Source of the DNA: Legionellales bacterium RIFCSPHIGHO2_12_FULL_35_11
GTDB taxonomy: Bacteria > Pseudomonadota > Gammaproteobacteria > Legionellales > Legionellaceae
Direction: 5' to 3'
DNA: 46,557 bases
Assembly: GCA_001803185.1 (NCBI GenBank)
Contig: MHBB01000081.1
Span: 7,877-54,433 of the forward strand
The notes beneath the pieces are model-generated. The model saw only the letters and a list, made by a program, of their open reading frames with translations, searched no databases and was not told where the DNA came from. The translations under genes were made by a program, and so were the position numbers. The first letter of the stretch is position 1. Every line of letters starts with the position of its first letter. This document shows, piece by piece, positions 26,386 to 34,952 of the stretch.

Positions 26386-27786
26386 ATGAAATCTGTATCT
26401 TTACCAAAGATATCCGTTATAGCACTAGTTCTATTAATTACAGGGGCGATTGATAGCGTCCGAAATTTACCGGCTACAGCTTTATTTGGCTCATCATTAG
26501 TCTTCTTCTTTCTGTTTTCAGCAATAATTTTTTTAATTCCAGTCGCCCTGGTTTCTGCTGAATTATCAGCTACTTTTGCTAAAGAAGAAGGAGGAATATA
26601 TAGTTGGGTTAAAAATGCGTATGGATCAAACTTAGCATTTTTTACTATTTGGCTACAATGGATAAACACTATGGCTTGGTATCCAACTATTTTATCATTC
26701 ATTGCTGGCACCATTGCTTATCTTATTAATCCTGACCTTGCCCAACATAAATTTTACTTGATTGCTGTAATATTAACCGTTTTTTGGTCTCTAACTATTC
26801 TAGGTTTATCAGGCTTAAAATCTTCTGCCAAATTTGCAGGTTTTTGCGCAATTATCGGAATGATTTTGCCTATTGGTCTTATAATTATTTTAGCCATGAT
26901 TTGGATCGCGAAAGGTAATCCAAGTGCTATTCATATTCATCTTTCTGATTTAATCCCTAACTGGCATGAAAAACAATCATGGGTATCTCTTACGGCAATT
27001 ATGACTTCTTTTCTAGGAATGGAGCTTGCTGCAGTTCATGTTAGAAATGTAAAAAGACCGCAACGAAATTTTCCAAAAGCTATGTTATTCTCAACCATAT
27101 TAATTTTACTTACTATGATTTTAGGATCGCTTTCCATTGCCATAGTTTTACCGAGGAGCGAAATTGGTCTGGTGCAAGGAGTGATGCAAGCTTTTGCTAA
27201 TTTCCTAAATGCTTATCATCTTGCTAGTCTGATGCCTGTTTTAGTGATAATGCTTCTCTTAGGTAGTTTAGGCAGCATGATTAATTGGATAATTTCTCCT
27301 GCAAAAGGATTGTTAGTAGCAGCTAATCATGGGTTTTTACCAGCCTGGTTATGTAAATTAAATCGCCACAACGTGGCTTCAAGAATTATAATACTACAAG
27401 CTGTACTAGTCACTATTTTATGTGGTGGACTATTATTACTTCCATCTGTTAATGCATTTTACTGGTTATTCACGGCTCTTAGTACAGAACTATACATAAT
27501 CATGTATGTCATGATGTTTATTTCTGCAATTAAATTAAAAAGTAAATTTGCTAATCGTCCTAGGCCTTTTGCTGTTCCTGGGGGGAAATTAGGATATTAC
27601 TTTACCTGTTGTTTGGGATTATTTGGCTGCATAGTTACTCTGATCATTGGTTTTTTTCCGCCACAGGAAGCAGTTGGAATAGGTGGAGAAAATCATTTTC
27701 GCATAATTTTTGGCCTAGGAATAATTACCATGCTAATCCCTGCCTTTTTATTATATTTTCGCAAAACCAAGAAATATCCAATTTAA
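26386..27786 (+). CDS. APC superfamily amino acid permease (GadC/YjeM-like)
   Basis: A 466-aa polytopic membrane protein with about 12 hydrophobic segments. The first helix ITGAIDSVRNLPATALFG and SAELSATFAKEEGGIYSWVK match the APC fold with the GGIY motif of helix 2. VKRPQRNFPKAML follows helix 6. The tail RPRPFAVPGGKLGYY is typical of the glutamate/GABA antiporter-like (GadC, YjeM) branch. The substrate cannot be set from sequence. Legionella-like bacteria use many such amino acid transporters because amino acids are their main carbon source. Confidence 0.85.
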   Translation: MKSVSLPKISVIALVLLITGAIDSVRNLPATALFGSSLVFFFLFSAIIFLIPVALVSAELSATFAKEEGGIYSWVKNAYGSNLAFFTIWLQWINTMAWYPTILSFIAGTIAYLINPDLAQHKFYLIAVILTVFWSLTILGLSGLKSSAKFAGFCAIIGMILPIGLIIILAMIWIAKGNPSAIHIHLSDLIPNWHEKQSWVSLTAIMTSFLGMELAAVHVRNVKRPQRNFPKAMLFSTILILLTMILGSLSIAIVLPRSEIGLVQGVMQAFANFLNAYHLASLMPVLVIMLLLGSLGSMINWIISPAKGLLVAANHGFLPAWLCKLNRHNVASRIIILQAVLVTILCGGLLLLPSVNAFYWLFTALSTELYIIMYVMMFISAIKLKSKFANRPRPFAVPGGKLGYYFTCCLGLFGCIVTLIIGFFPPQEAVGIGGENHFRIIFGLGIITMLIPAFLLYFRKTKKYPI

Positions 27787-27838
27787 CCTAGAAAAAGCAG
27801 TTGAGCTCGTAGCGAGAATTCCTAGTAGAGCTCAACTC
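27785..27838. repeat. Family C hairpin, partial copy
   Basis: AACCTAGAAAAAGCAGTTGAG begins at the permease stop. GTTGAGCTC...GAGCTCAAC pairs around CGTAGCGAGAATTCCTAGTA, while the outer right arm is lost. The loop resembles the loop sequences of the composite copy at 33978-34157. Confidence 0.65.
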
Positions 27839-27910
27839 ATTGTCCATCGAGCTTTTTCGGAGAGCTGATCGTGGCGAGATGACGACAAGAGGGGATGCTA
27901 ATCGTGTAAG

Positions 27911-29290
27911 TTATTGTTGCACGGCTCCTAAACTAAATCTTCTATCTATAGATTCTGCCAACTTTTTATGGATATTATCAAAACCTCTATTACTCATAAC
28001 TAAAACTGCATCATTAGGCAATACTCTGCTTGTTACTTGACTAACAATTTCATCTGTAGAATTTAAAACACTGTAAGGAAATTTCCACTCACTAGTAAAT
28101 AAATTATGCGCGAAATCTTGTGGATTTAAAAGGTAAGCCTCATCAATGCCATCTAAAGCATGCTTAAGCTCATTGACATGCACACCTGTTCGCATAGTAT
28201 AAGAAGAAAACTCAATAACGGCTATAATACGTTGATGTCTCTTGCTTTTTTTCAATGCTTGTATAGTTTTAGAAATAGCAGTTGGATGATGCGCGAAATC
28301 ATCATAGACCGTAATGTCATGCGCAGATGCTTTAACTTCTAAGCGGCGTTTAACAGGGATAAACTCTTCCAATGCTCTAGCAGAAATCTCCGGACTCACT
28401 CCTGCATAAAAACTAGCAGCAATGGCAGCCAATGCATTTTCCACATTAAAATCACCGATTAAATTCCAGTTAACTTGCGCTACCAATTGATTACAATGAT
28501 AAACTTCAAATGATGACGCGCTTGGAATTTTTAGTTTAGCTTGCCAATTTGCATTAGATGTCAAACTTACTTCTTCGGTATTACAATAAGAACCCATCTT
28601 AAGTACGTCATTTAATGCAACACTAGATTTAGGCTTGATAACTAAACCTTTGCTAGGAATAGTCCTTAATAAATAATGAAACTGTAACTTAATACTAGCC
28701 AAATCAGGATAAATATCTGCATGATCGAACTCTAAATTATTCAATATAGCAACTTTTGGATGATAATGAATAAACTTAGGTCTTTTATCGAAAAAAGCCG
28801 TGTCATATTCGTCTGCTTCAATCACGAACCATTCCCCAATTCCAAGTCTTGAGCTAGTTCTAAAATTACTGGCAACTCCGCCAATTAGAAATCCAGGGTT
28901 TAAACCAGCGAACTCCAAAATATAACTAATCATTGATGTAGTTGTAGTTTTACCATGTGTGCCGGAGATAGCTATTACTTTATATTTACCCAATATGTTT
29001 TCAGCCAGCCACTGTGGCCCAGAAATATACTTTTTACCGGCATTTAACACATCTTCCATAACAGGCATGCCTCTCTTGATGGCATTACCTACAATTACGC
29101 AATCTGATCTTAAAGCATCTATAGTATTCTCATAACCTTCGGTCCAAGAAATTCCCTTTTCATACAATAAATCACTTATGGGTGGGTAGCAAGCTGCATC
29201 ACTTCCTGTAACTTCATGACCTAGATCTTTCGCAAGCATTGCCAAAGCGCTCATAAAAGTCCCACTAATTCCTAGAATGTGTAAATGCAT
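27911..29290 (-). CDS. mpl: UDP-N-acetylmuramate:L-alanyl-gamma-D-glutamyl-meso-diaminopimelate ligase
   Basis: A 459-aa Mur-ligase relative that reattaches recycled tripeptide to UDP-MurNAc. It starts MHLHILGISGTFMSALAML. The ATP loop is SGTHGKTTTTSM at about 109-120. EADEYDTAFFDKRPKF, YDDFAHHPTA and the C-terminal substrate-binding domain fit Mpl. The frame extends to 29365, but the ATG at 29290 gives the family start. It lies 16 bases after anmK, so anmK-mpl form a peptidoglycan-recycling pair. Confidence 0.93.
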   Translation of the reverse strand: MHLHILGISGTFMSALAMLAKDLGHEVTGSDAACYPPISDLLYEKGISWTEGYENTIDALRSDCVIVGNAIKRGMPVMEDVLNAGKKYISGPQWLAENILGKYKVIAISGTHGKTTTTSMISYILEFAGLNPGFLIGGVASNFRTSSRLGIGEWFVIEADEYDTAFFDKRPKFIHYHPKVAILNNLEFDHADIYPDLASIKLQFHYLLRTIPSKGLVIKPKSSVALNDVLKMGSYCNTEEVSLTSNANWQAKLKIPSASSFEVYHCNQLVAQVNWNLIGDFNVENALAAIAASFYAGVSPEISARALEEFIPVKRRLEVKASAHDITVYDDFAHHPTAISKTIQALKKSKRHQRIIAVIEFSSYTMRTGVHVNELKHALDGIDEAYLLNPQDFAHNLFTSEWKFPYSVLNSTDEIVSQVTSRVLPNDAVLVMSNRGFDNIHKKLAESIDRRFSLGAVQQ

Positions 29291-29306
29291 ATATCTACCT
29301 CGTAAT

Positions 29307-30593
29307 TTAATAAACCACCAAAGATGTGTGAAACAAAATGCCACCGGAAATAGGTCTGGAAACACCTGTTGTACCAGGAAAACTTAATGGTTTGCCATGC
29401 AGGCTTCTAACAGCTAAATATGCAAAAATCTGAGCTTCAAGCGATTCATTATTCCAGCCAATTTCAGTGACGGTTTTAAGCTGTATTTTCTGACTAAATT
29501 TATTATTTAAACTTTTTTGCAAATACTGCTTAATTACTGGATTATACCATCCACCTCCAGCGAGCAACCAATTTTTGGGAATAGACCCTATATTTATTAA
29601 ATCTAAACTTCTCACAATCATTTCTGCAGTAAATGCCTCTAAAGTTGCACATCCATCTTCAATGGAAAGGGAATCAAGCTCAGAAATTAACTCACAATCT
29701 CTTATATCTAATGATTTTGGATGGCTCATCAAAAAATAGTTTCTCTCATCTATCAAACAGCTTTTAGCAAAAAGTGACTCTAATATTTGTGTGTTAGCTT
29801 CTCCAGTCTGACCAAGCTGGCCGTTAACATCCATTTGTAATTTACCATTGGTTCTAATTCTAACAAAAGCATCAATTAATCCATTACCAGGACCAGAATC
29901 AAACCCTAATAAATTATCAGGATTTGAATCTAATATTATTGAAAGATTAGCTATGCCTCCGCAATTTACAACAACTAAAGGAAGAAGATTGTCTCTAGCA
30001 GCTAAAACCTGGTGATAAATAGGTGCAAAAGGAGCGCCTTGACCACCGTTATTGAGATCATTTTCTCTAAAATCACAAACGACATTAATCTTAACTAAAT
30101 TAGCCAAAAGCTGTCCATGGCCAATTTGTATACTTATTCCTAAGGTAGGATTATGATAAAGAGTTTGACCATGGTATCCAATAACTCCTATCTCTGCAGG
30201 ATGCTTACCTGATTTTTGCAACAAATTTAGAACAACTTCAGCGTGTAATTTAGTTGAATGTTCTATAACCTTTTCTAAACTTAAAGCACCATCTGTGTAC
30301 AAAAAAACAGCTAGTTCATTAATTTTTTGAGATACGTCTTGTTTGTCTAGGCCTATTTCTAAATGCAGATACGCAAATAAATCCTGCAGATAATTTAACT
30401 CTGCTAATTTTAAATTTCCTTTAGCCTTATTTACAGATTTTTCAGCTGCTTTTAACAAAAATTTAGTATTATCTGTGTACTTCATAGAAAGTGATGTTAA
30501 CTCTTGCACCATCATTTCACCATCAGTACAAATTAAGGCAGCATCAATTCCATCCATTGATGTGCCACTCATCAAACCAATACTTAACAACAT
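29307..30593 (-). CDS. anmK: Anhydro-N-acetylmuramic acid kinase
   Basis: A 428-aa member of the ASKHA kinases, converting anhydroMurNAc to MurNAc-6-phosphate. The first motif SIGLMSGTSMDGIDAALI is at residues 4-21. GYHGQTLYHN, VVNCGGIANLSII and GFDSGPGNGLIDAF are all present. The catalytic Asp is in the last. Length is somewhat above the E. coli enzyme. It is upstream of mpl and downstream of an unknown gene on the same strand. Confidence 0.93.
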   Translation of the reverse strand: MLLSIGLMSGTSMDGIDAALICTDGEMMVQELTSLSMKYTDNTKFLLKAAEKSVNKAKGNLKLAELNYLQDLFAYLHLEIGLDKQDVSQKINELAVFLYTDGALSLEKVIEHSTKLHAEVVLNLLQKSGKHPAEIGVIGYHGQTLYHNPTLGISIQIGHGQLLANLVKINVVCDFRENDLNNGGQGAPFAPIYHQVLAARDNLLPLVVVNCGGIANLSIILDSNPDNLLGFDSGPGNGLIDAFVRIRTNGKLQMDVNGQLGQTGEANTQILESLFAKSCLIDERNYFLMSHPKSLDIRDCELISELDSLSIEDGCATLEAFTAEMIVRSLDLINIGSIPKNWLLAGGGWYNPVIKQYLQKSLNNKFSQKIQLKTVTEIGWNNESLEAQIFAYLAVRSLHGKPLSFPGTTGVSRPISGGILFHTSLVVY

Positions 30594-30607
30594 AGCTCCT
30601 TAAAAAA

Positions 30608-31330
30608 CTATGCGGCTGGCGCCGCAGCTTCTGTAGACTGTTTTGCCATATCTGACTGCCTATTCACAGAAATTGACAAGTCTTTATTCTGCTTCCTTAA
30701 TGTCGCATTTAACCCTTTTTCCGAGCTACTAATAAGCTTCGCAAAGTCCTCAGAATTAATTTTTTCTTTATATTTTCCCTTCTTATCAAGTTTAGTAGAG
30801 TCATAAATTACTCCATTATAACTTGTCATATTGTTACTAACTAACCATGAGTGAAAAGATTGATCTAACAAATCAATAATTTTTCCTTCACTTTCTATAG
30901 ATGGGTCTAATTGTTTACCATCACTTAAATAACCTCTAATAAACTCTGAGTTATCGTTGATTTCATAAATCACTTTCACATCTTTGAATCGCTCAGCAAC
31001 AATAGACTGGTCAATATCAGCTAACTTACTACCTGCCAAATAATCCTGATAATTAAAATAATTAGGACTTAACTTATCTAATTCATCTTGAGTGATAGTT
31101 CCATTATATATTTTTTCATATAACCCTTCTCGTTTAGCCTTTACAAAAATAGCCATGGCCTCTGTATCAGAAATAGCCTGCAATGGAAGCTCAAAACTAT
31201 CTTCTTGTCCGGAATTATTAATATTTTTTTCGAAAGAGTTCTTTAAGTAACTAATAATATTTAAATTACCGCCACAAACATCTATTGCCTTAGTTGTAGA
31301 ACTAGCATCTGGATAAATTTTATTCTGCAT
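30608..31330 (-). CDS. Protein of unknown function (candidate effector)
   Basis: A 240-aa soluble protein without signal peptide or membrane segment. No family is recognised. It is hydrophilic and acidic in the first half (NNSGQEDSFEL, DGKQLDPSIESEGK). The C-terminus is small-residue rich (AKQSTEAAAPAA). It lies five bases after fadE and 14 bases before anmK on the same strand, which suggests co-transcription although the functions look unrelated. In a Dot/Icm-bearing organism, such unclassified hydrophilic proteins are sometimes translocated effectors. The typical glutamate-rich C-terminal E-block is not seen, so this is only a possibility. Confidence 0.55.
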   Translation of the reverse strand: MQNKIYPDASSTTKAIDVCGGNLNIISYLKNSFEKNINNSGQEDSFELPLQAISDTEAMAIFVKAKREGLYEKIYNGTITQDELDKLSPNYFNYQDYLAGSKLADIDQSIVAERFKDVKVIYEINDNSEFIRGYLSDGKQLDPSIESEGKIIDLLDQSFHSWLVSNNMTSYNGVIYDSTKLDKKGKYKEKINSEDFAKLISSSEKGLNATLRKQNKDLSISVNRQSDMAKQSTEAAAPAA

Positions 31331-31335
31331 ACAAA

Positions 31336-33771
31336 TTACCTCTGACCAAACGATTGCGATATAATTGGTGTGAATGTCTTATCATTAATTGACTCTTTAG
31401 AGAACTCATCAACTAATATAGCATCCCACCTAGCCTGCTCAACCATGATTATAGACTCTAACTCGGCCTGACTCAATTCCTTTGCTAAAACCTTCTCTTG
31501 TAAATAATTCATTAATTCCTCTGGTTTTAAATGATTTATTTTCCCAGCTTTTGTATATAAATCGCTATGTTTTAAGATCAAATCAAAAGCGTATAAAACT
31601 CTATCAATAGGCTCATCTTTATTACCAGATAGATACAGATCACTAAGCAAACTTTCGCGATATAAATTTTTTTCCATCATTAGTTTAGCCATTTGTGCAT
31701 CAGTAGCATCATCAGGTAATTTCATTATTTGACCAAATGGAAATACTAGGAAGCCAATTAATTTACCCAAAATCCGATTTGGAAAGTTATGACAAAGCTC
31801 TAACAAGGATTTTTGCGCGTGATAAAAACAATATTGCGATCCCCATTTGGCATGCAAGATGCTGTCATCATTTTTATCAATATCAACTGCTTTATGAAGT
31901 GCTGCAGCAGCAATGTATAGGTAAGACATGCCATCAGCAAGCCTTGCAGATAATCTCTCCTTTTGCTTTAAAGAACCTCCAAGGGTAATTAGAGCAATAT
32001 CAGAAAGCCAAGCAAAAGCATAACTTAATCTTGTCAACTTTTTATATTGAATTTTTAATCGATTTTCAGGAGCATGAATAAACCATCCACCTGTTAAACC
32101 ACTACAAAAAGCTCTAGCAAAGTTGCGCATAAAATAACTGATATGCTGCCAAATAACAACATTAAATGCTTCCTTATCTTTTTCATTTACTAAGGAAATT
32201 TCATCCCTAATAAATGGATGAGCAGCCATAGCCCCTTGAGAAAATATTAATAAATTTCTGGTCATAATATTTGCACCTTCTACCGTTATATAGACAGGCA
32301 TGCTACAATAATAGTCTGCAAGATAATTTCTTGGTCCTAACACAATGCTACGCCCACCATGAATATCCATAGCATGGGTAACACATTTTCTCGCAAGCTC
32401 GGTATTAAAATATTTAGTTATAGCAGATGCAACTGCTGGTCTTTTACCTTCATTTACCGCAGCTAAAGTTAAAAGTCTTGTAGAATTAATCAAATAATTT
32501 AAGCCAGAAATCTCCGCAAGTTTTTCAGCGACCCCCTCAAACTTCCCTATCTCGACCCCAAATTGTCGCCTAACTTTAGCATATGCTCCAGAGGTTAAAT
32601 ACGAAACTCCCGCTGCTGCAGCACTCAAAGCTGGTAAAGATATTGCTCGACCGATAGATAAACACTCCACCAACATTTCCCATCCATGCCCGGCCATTTT
32701 TTGCCCACCAATAATACTAGTTATTGGCAAGAAAATATCTACTCCACGAATAGTTCCATTCATTAATGGTAAATGTGCTGGCAAATGACGATTGCCTATT
32801 TCTAAGTTTTCTGTATCTTTTGACATTAAAATGCAGGTAATTCCTTCTGATCCGCTTCCATGCAAAAGATTTTCAGGATCTTTTAAGTTAACAGCTAAGC
32901 CAATTAGAGTGGCAATTGGGGCTAAAGTTATCCATCTTTTATTAATGCATATCTTAAATCCTAATACTTTTTTCGAACCAATAGTCTTATGACATACCAC
33001 TGCCTCTGATTTAATCGATGTTGCATCACTACCTGCCTCTGGTTCAGTTAGAGCAAAACACGGTATTTCTTGGCCACTAGCTAATCTTGGTAAATAATAC
33101 TTTTTTTGATCTTCTGTACCATAATGCAATAATAACTCACCAGGACCGAGCGAATTTGGCACCATAACTGTAACGGCTGCAACTCCAGAGCGGGAGGCTA
33201 TTTTCATTACTATATCGGAATGCGCACGCGCCGAAAATCCTTTACCACCATATTCTTTAGGAATAACTAACCCTAAAAATCCCTTTTGCTTGATATAGTC
33301 CCAAACCTCGCCTGGCAGATCTTCATTTTGTGCGTTTGACCAATCATTTAGCATTTTACATAATTCGTTAGTCTCATTTGCTAAAAAATCTTGCTCACAA
33401 ACCGAAAGTTCTGTTGAAATTTCCGAAAGCCTATCCCAGTTAGGTTCTCCACGAAAAATATCTTTTTCAAACCAACTATCCCCTAAATCCAAAGCAGTTG
33501 CTTCAGTTTTTGAAATTTTGGGAATGGAGCGCTCAGCGCGCTTATATAGAAAGTCACTAATGAATAGTCGCACCTCATCTAGCCTATGTATAGCAATTAC
33601 TGATGCTACAAATATCCAAATAATTATTCCCGAAAATGGAGGGAATCCGATAAAAAAAGTTGCTGCAACTAGATATATACAACTAACAATATCCCAAACT
33701 AACGGCTCAACAGACCGATACATAATTACTAAACTAAAAACTAAATAAAAGAAAAACCAAGTTAATGCCAT
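31336..33771 (-). CDS. fadE: Acyl-CoA dehydrogenase FadE
   Basis: An 811-aa enzyme, close to E. coli FadE (814). Two N-terminal hydrophobic segments (about residues 3-20 and 35-62) precede the acyl-CoA dehydrogenase core. Landmarks are CFALTEPEAGSDATSIKSE (flavin and substrate loop), HLPLMNGTIRGVDIF, RRQFGVEIGKFEG and THAMDIHGGRSIVLGPRNYL. It catalyses the first step of fatty-acid beta-oxidation. It starts at MALTWFFFYLVF. Family A copy 4 lies upstream. The gene is likely to lead a transcript with the unknown gene, anmK and mpl. Confidence 0.93.
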   Translation of the reverse strand: MALTWFFFYLVFSLVIMYRSVEPLVWDIVSCIYLVAATFFIGFPPFSGIIIWIFVASVIAIHRLDEVRLFISDFLYKRAERSIPKISKTEATALDLGDSWFEKDIFRGEPNWDRLSEISTELSVCEQDFLANETNELCKMLNDWSNAQNEDLPGEVWDYIKQKGFLGLVIPKEYGGKGFSARAHSDIVMKIASRSGVAAVTVMVPNSLGPGELLLHYGTEDQKKYYLPRLASGQEIPCFALTEPEAGSDATSIKSEAVVCHKTIGSKKVLGFKICINKRWITLAPIATLIGLAVNLKDPENLLHGSGSEGITCILMSKDTENLEIGNRHLPAHLPLMNGTIRGVDIFLPITSIIGGQKMAGHGWEMLVECLSIGRAISLPALSAAAAGVSYLTSGAYAKVRRQFGVEIGKFEGVAEKLAEISGLNYLINSTRLLTLAAVNEGKRPAVASAITKYFNTELARKCVTHAMDIHGGRSIVLGPRNYLADYYCSMPVYITVEGANIMTRNLLIFSQGAMAAHPFIRDEISLVNEKDKEAFNVVIWQHISYFMRNFARAFCSGLTGGWFIHAPENRLKIQYKKLTRLSYAFAWLSDIALITLGGSLKQKERLSARLADGMSYLYIAAAALHKAVDIDKNDDSILHAKWGSQYCFYHAQKSLLELCHNFPNRILGKLIGFLVFPFGQIMKLPDDATDAQMAKLMMEKNLYRESLLSDLYLSGNKDEPIDRVLYAFDLILKHSDLYTKAGKINHLKPEELMNYLQEKVLAKELSQAELESIIMVEQARWDAILVDEFSKESINDKTFTPIISQSFGQR

Positions 33772-33790
33772 TTGAATTCCCTATCGATAA

Positions 33791-33943
33791 CTGGACTTTA
33801 TGACTTTTTCAAAAAGCACTCAAAATTGTCGTCTTTGCGAACAAAGTGAAGCAATCTAGTGACGTTTAAGGGCTCTAGATTGCTTCACTATCGCTCGTAA
33901 AGACGCATTTTAGAACATGTCTTTAAAAAGTCATAAAGTCCAG
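33791..33943. mobile_element. Family A MITE, copy 4
   Basis: A full 153-bp copy. GATAA at 33786-33790 and again directly after 33943 (33944-33948) form a 5-bp target duplication. The right inner arm reads ATTGCTTCACTATCGCTCGT, so arms are mixed between the two subtypes seen in other copies. Confidence 0.9.
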
Positions 33944-33977
33944 GATAAATTAGACTATTAAATTGCCAACACCATAA

Positions 33978-34157
33978 TCCTAGAAAAAGCAGTTGAGCTC
34001 TACTACGAATGCCTACTGCACTGAATTTTAAAGATTTTTTCATGTTTTTTTAACTCACCATAGTGGCTGACTATGCCTTCGTCAAAAAAACATGAAAAAA
34101 TCTTTAAAATTCAGCCATTAGTCATTCTCGCTACGATCTCAACTGCTTTTTCTAGGA
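33978..34157. repeat. Composite 180-bp palindrome: a large hairpin inserted in a family C hairpin
   Basis: The outer arms TCCTAGAAAAAGCAGTTGAG / CTCAACTGCTTTTTCTAGGA are family C. Inside, 31 bp at 34021-34051 (CTGAATTTTAAAGA...) pair perfectly with 34084-34114. CATAGT/ACTATG sits at the tip. The inner part interrupts the family C loop between GAAT and ATTCTCG, by comparison with the copy at 27785. With family A copy 4 it makes up most of the 548-bp gap between fadE and the RiPP locus. A 67-aa frame across it on the minus strand is not considered coding. Confidence 0.8.
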
Positions 34158-34204
34158 TAATACTGGAAAAAAATATTTTGTGCATAACTATTATTAAAAA
34201 TTTC

Positions 34205-34234
34205 TTGACACAAATAAATAATCAGATCTAAGAT
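34205..34234 (+). promoter_or_regulatory. Candidate promoter of the RiPP locus
   Basis: A perfect TTGACA at 34205-34210 and TAAGAT at 34229-34234 with an 18-base spacer. It is 86 bases before the first precursor gene, just downstream of the composite palindrome. Confidence 0.5.
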
Positions 34235-34319
34235 GCAACTCATCAGGAAGAAACAATCCAACCAGCACTTAATGTACAAATGGATATTGTAATTAGTTAA
34301 GGCATAACAGGAGTTATAT

Positions 34320-34493
34320 ATGGAAAAGAAATCCAACCGCAATCTTGCTTATCTTTTAGCAACAACAATCTCTAATAAAGATCTACAAAAAATTTCCGGC
34401 GGCAAATCGCACATGACTACCCACAAATCCATAAAAATTACTGGCGATATCAATAACGCAGACGTATCTTACGATATGTCAGCAGATATGTAG
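34320..34493 (+). CDS. Putative graspetide precursor peptide 1 (double-glycine leader)
   Basis: A 57-aa peptide: MEKKSNRNLAYLLATTISNK then DLQKISGG, and a 29-residue core starting KSHMTTHKS. The leader ends in GG, the C39-peptidase cleavage site, with L at -7 and I at -4 as in double-glycine leaders. The core is rich in Thr, Ser and Lys (nucleophiles) in its first half and has four Asp in ITGDINNADVSYDMSADM, the substrate pattern of ATP-grasp ester/amide ligases. AGGAG lies six bases before the ATG. The leader is clearly related to the next gene (K..LAY.LATT). The exact bond topology cannot be read from sequence. Confidence 0.8.
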   Translation: MEKKSNRNLAYLLATTISNKDLQKISGGKSHMTTHKSIKITGDINNADVSYDMSADM

Positions 34494-34544
34494 TTTCAAA
34501 TTTTTATATATAAAGAAGTCCAACAAATAATCAAGGAATGTATT

Positions 34545-34709
34545 ATGAAAAAGCAACGTGTATTAGCCTATAAACTAGCAACCACTGTTAATTTTGATGA
34601 GTTAAACGAAATTCATGGGGGAAATAATCAAGTAGGCCCCATATTTATCCCTACCCTTAGAGTTACTGGCAGACCTATATTGCCAGATACTGATAACGAT
34701 AACCATTAA
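34545..34709 (+). CDS. Putative graspetide precursor peptide 2 (double-glycine leader)
   Basis: A 54-aa peptide: MKKQRVLAYKLATTVNFDEL then NEIHGG, and a 28-residue core NNQVGPIFIPTLRVTG...PDTDNDNH. The leader shares LAY-LATT and the L..I.GG spacing with precursor 1. The core shares a [KR]-[IV]-T-G step followed by Asp-rich sequence (here PDTDND), so the two cores look homologous though very different. AAGGA lies about seven bases before the ATG. Thr11, Thr15 and Thr23 with Asp22, 24 and 26 are candidate cross-link partners. It precedes a family B element and the ligase gene. Confidence 0.8.
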   Translation: MKKQRVLAYKLATTVNFDELNEIHGGNNQVGPIFIPTLRVTGRPILPDTDNDNH

Positions 34710-34764
34710 ATAATCTTCTTACCTAACCCGCAGATTTTATGCAAATAAACAAGCAAAAGTAGAA

Positions 34765-34917
34765 TAGACTTCTTGCATAACCTGTAGATTTTATTTTAGT
34801 GCAAGGCATAAAACATTCGAGGAGCGGAGTTTACATGCAGTAAATGAGCACCGAAGAATACTTTATAACGCCGCAATCAAATAACAGATGCAAGTTATGC
34901 AAAAAGCAAAAAGTCTA
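34765..34917. mobile_element. Family B palindromic element between precursor 2 and the ligase
   Basis: 153 bp from TAGACTTCTTGCATAACCTG to GATGCAAGTTATGCAAAAAG...AAAAAGTCTA, with palindromic ends. The core GGAGTTTACATGCAGTAAATGAGC is a diverged version of the core of the other copies (GTGTACACGTCAGTACATGAGG). It fills most of the 243-bp gap. No coding frame of interest crosses it. Confidence 0.7.
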
Positions 34918-34952
34918 ATAGCTAAACCCAACCAAAGGAATATGGAGAAAAC

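Noticed and set aside
34139..34342. A 67-codon minus-strand frame beside the RiPP promoter
   Set aside because: It begins in the region of precursor 1, runs into the composite palindrome, has no ribosome site or recognised motif, and lies antisense to a better-supported promoter and gene.
34811..34920. A third small precursor starting at the ATG inside the family B element
   Set aside because: It would be about 24 codons without a GG leader or ribosome site, and lies wholly within the repeat.
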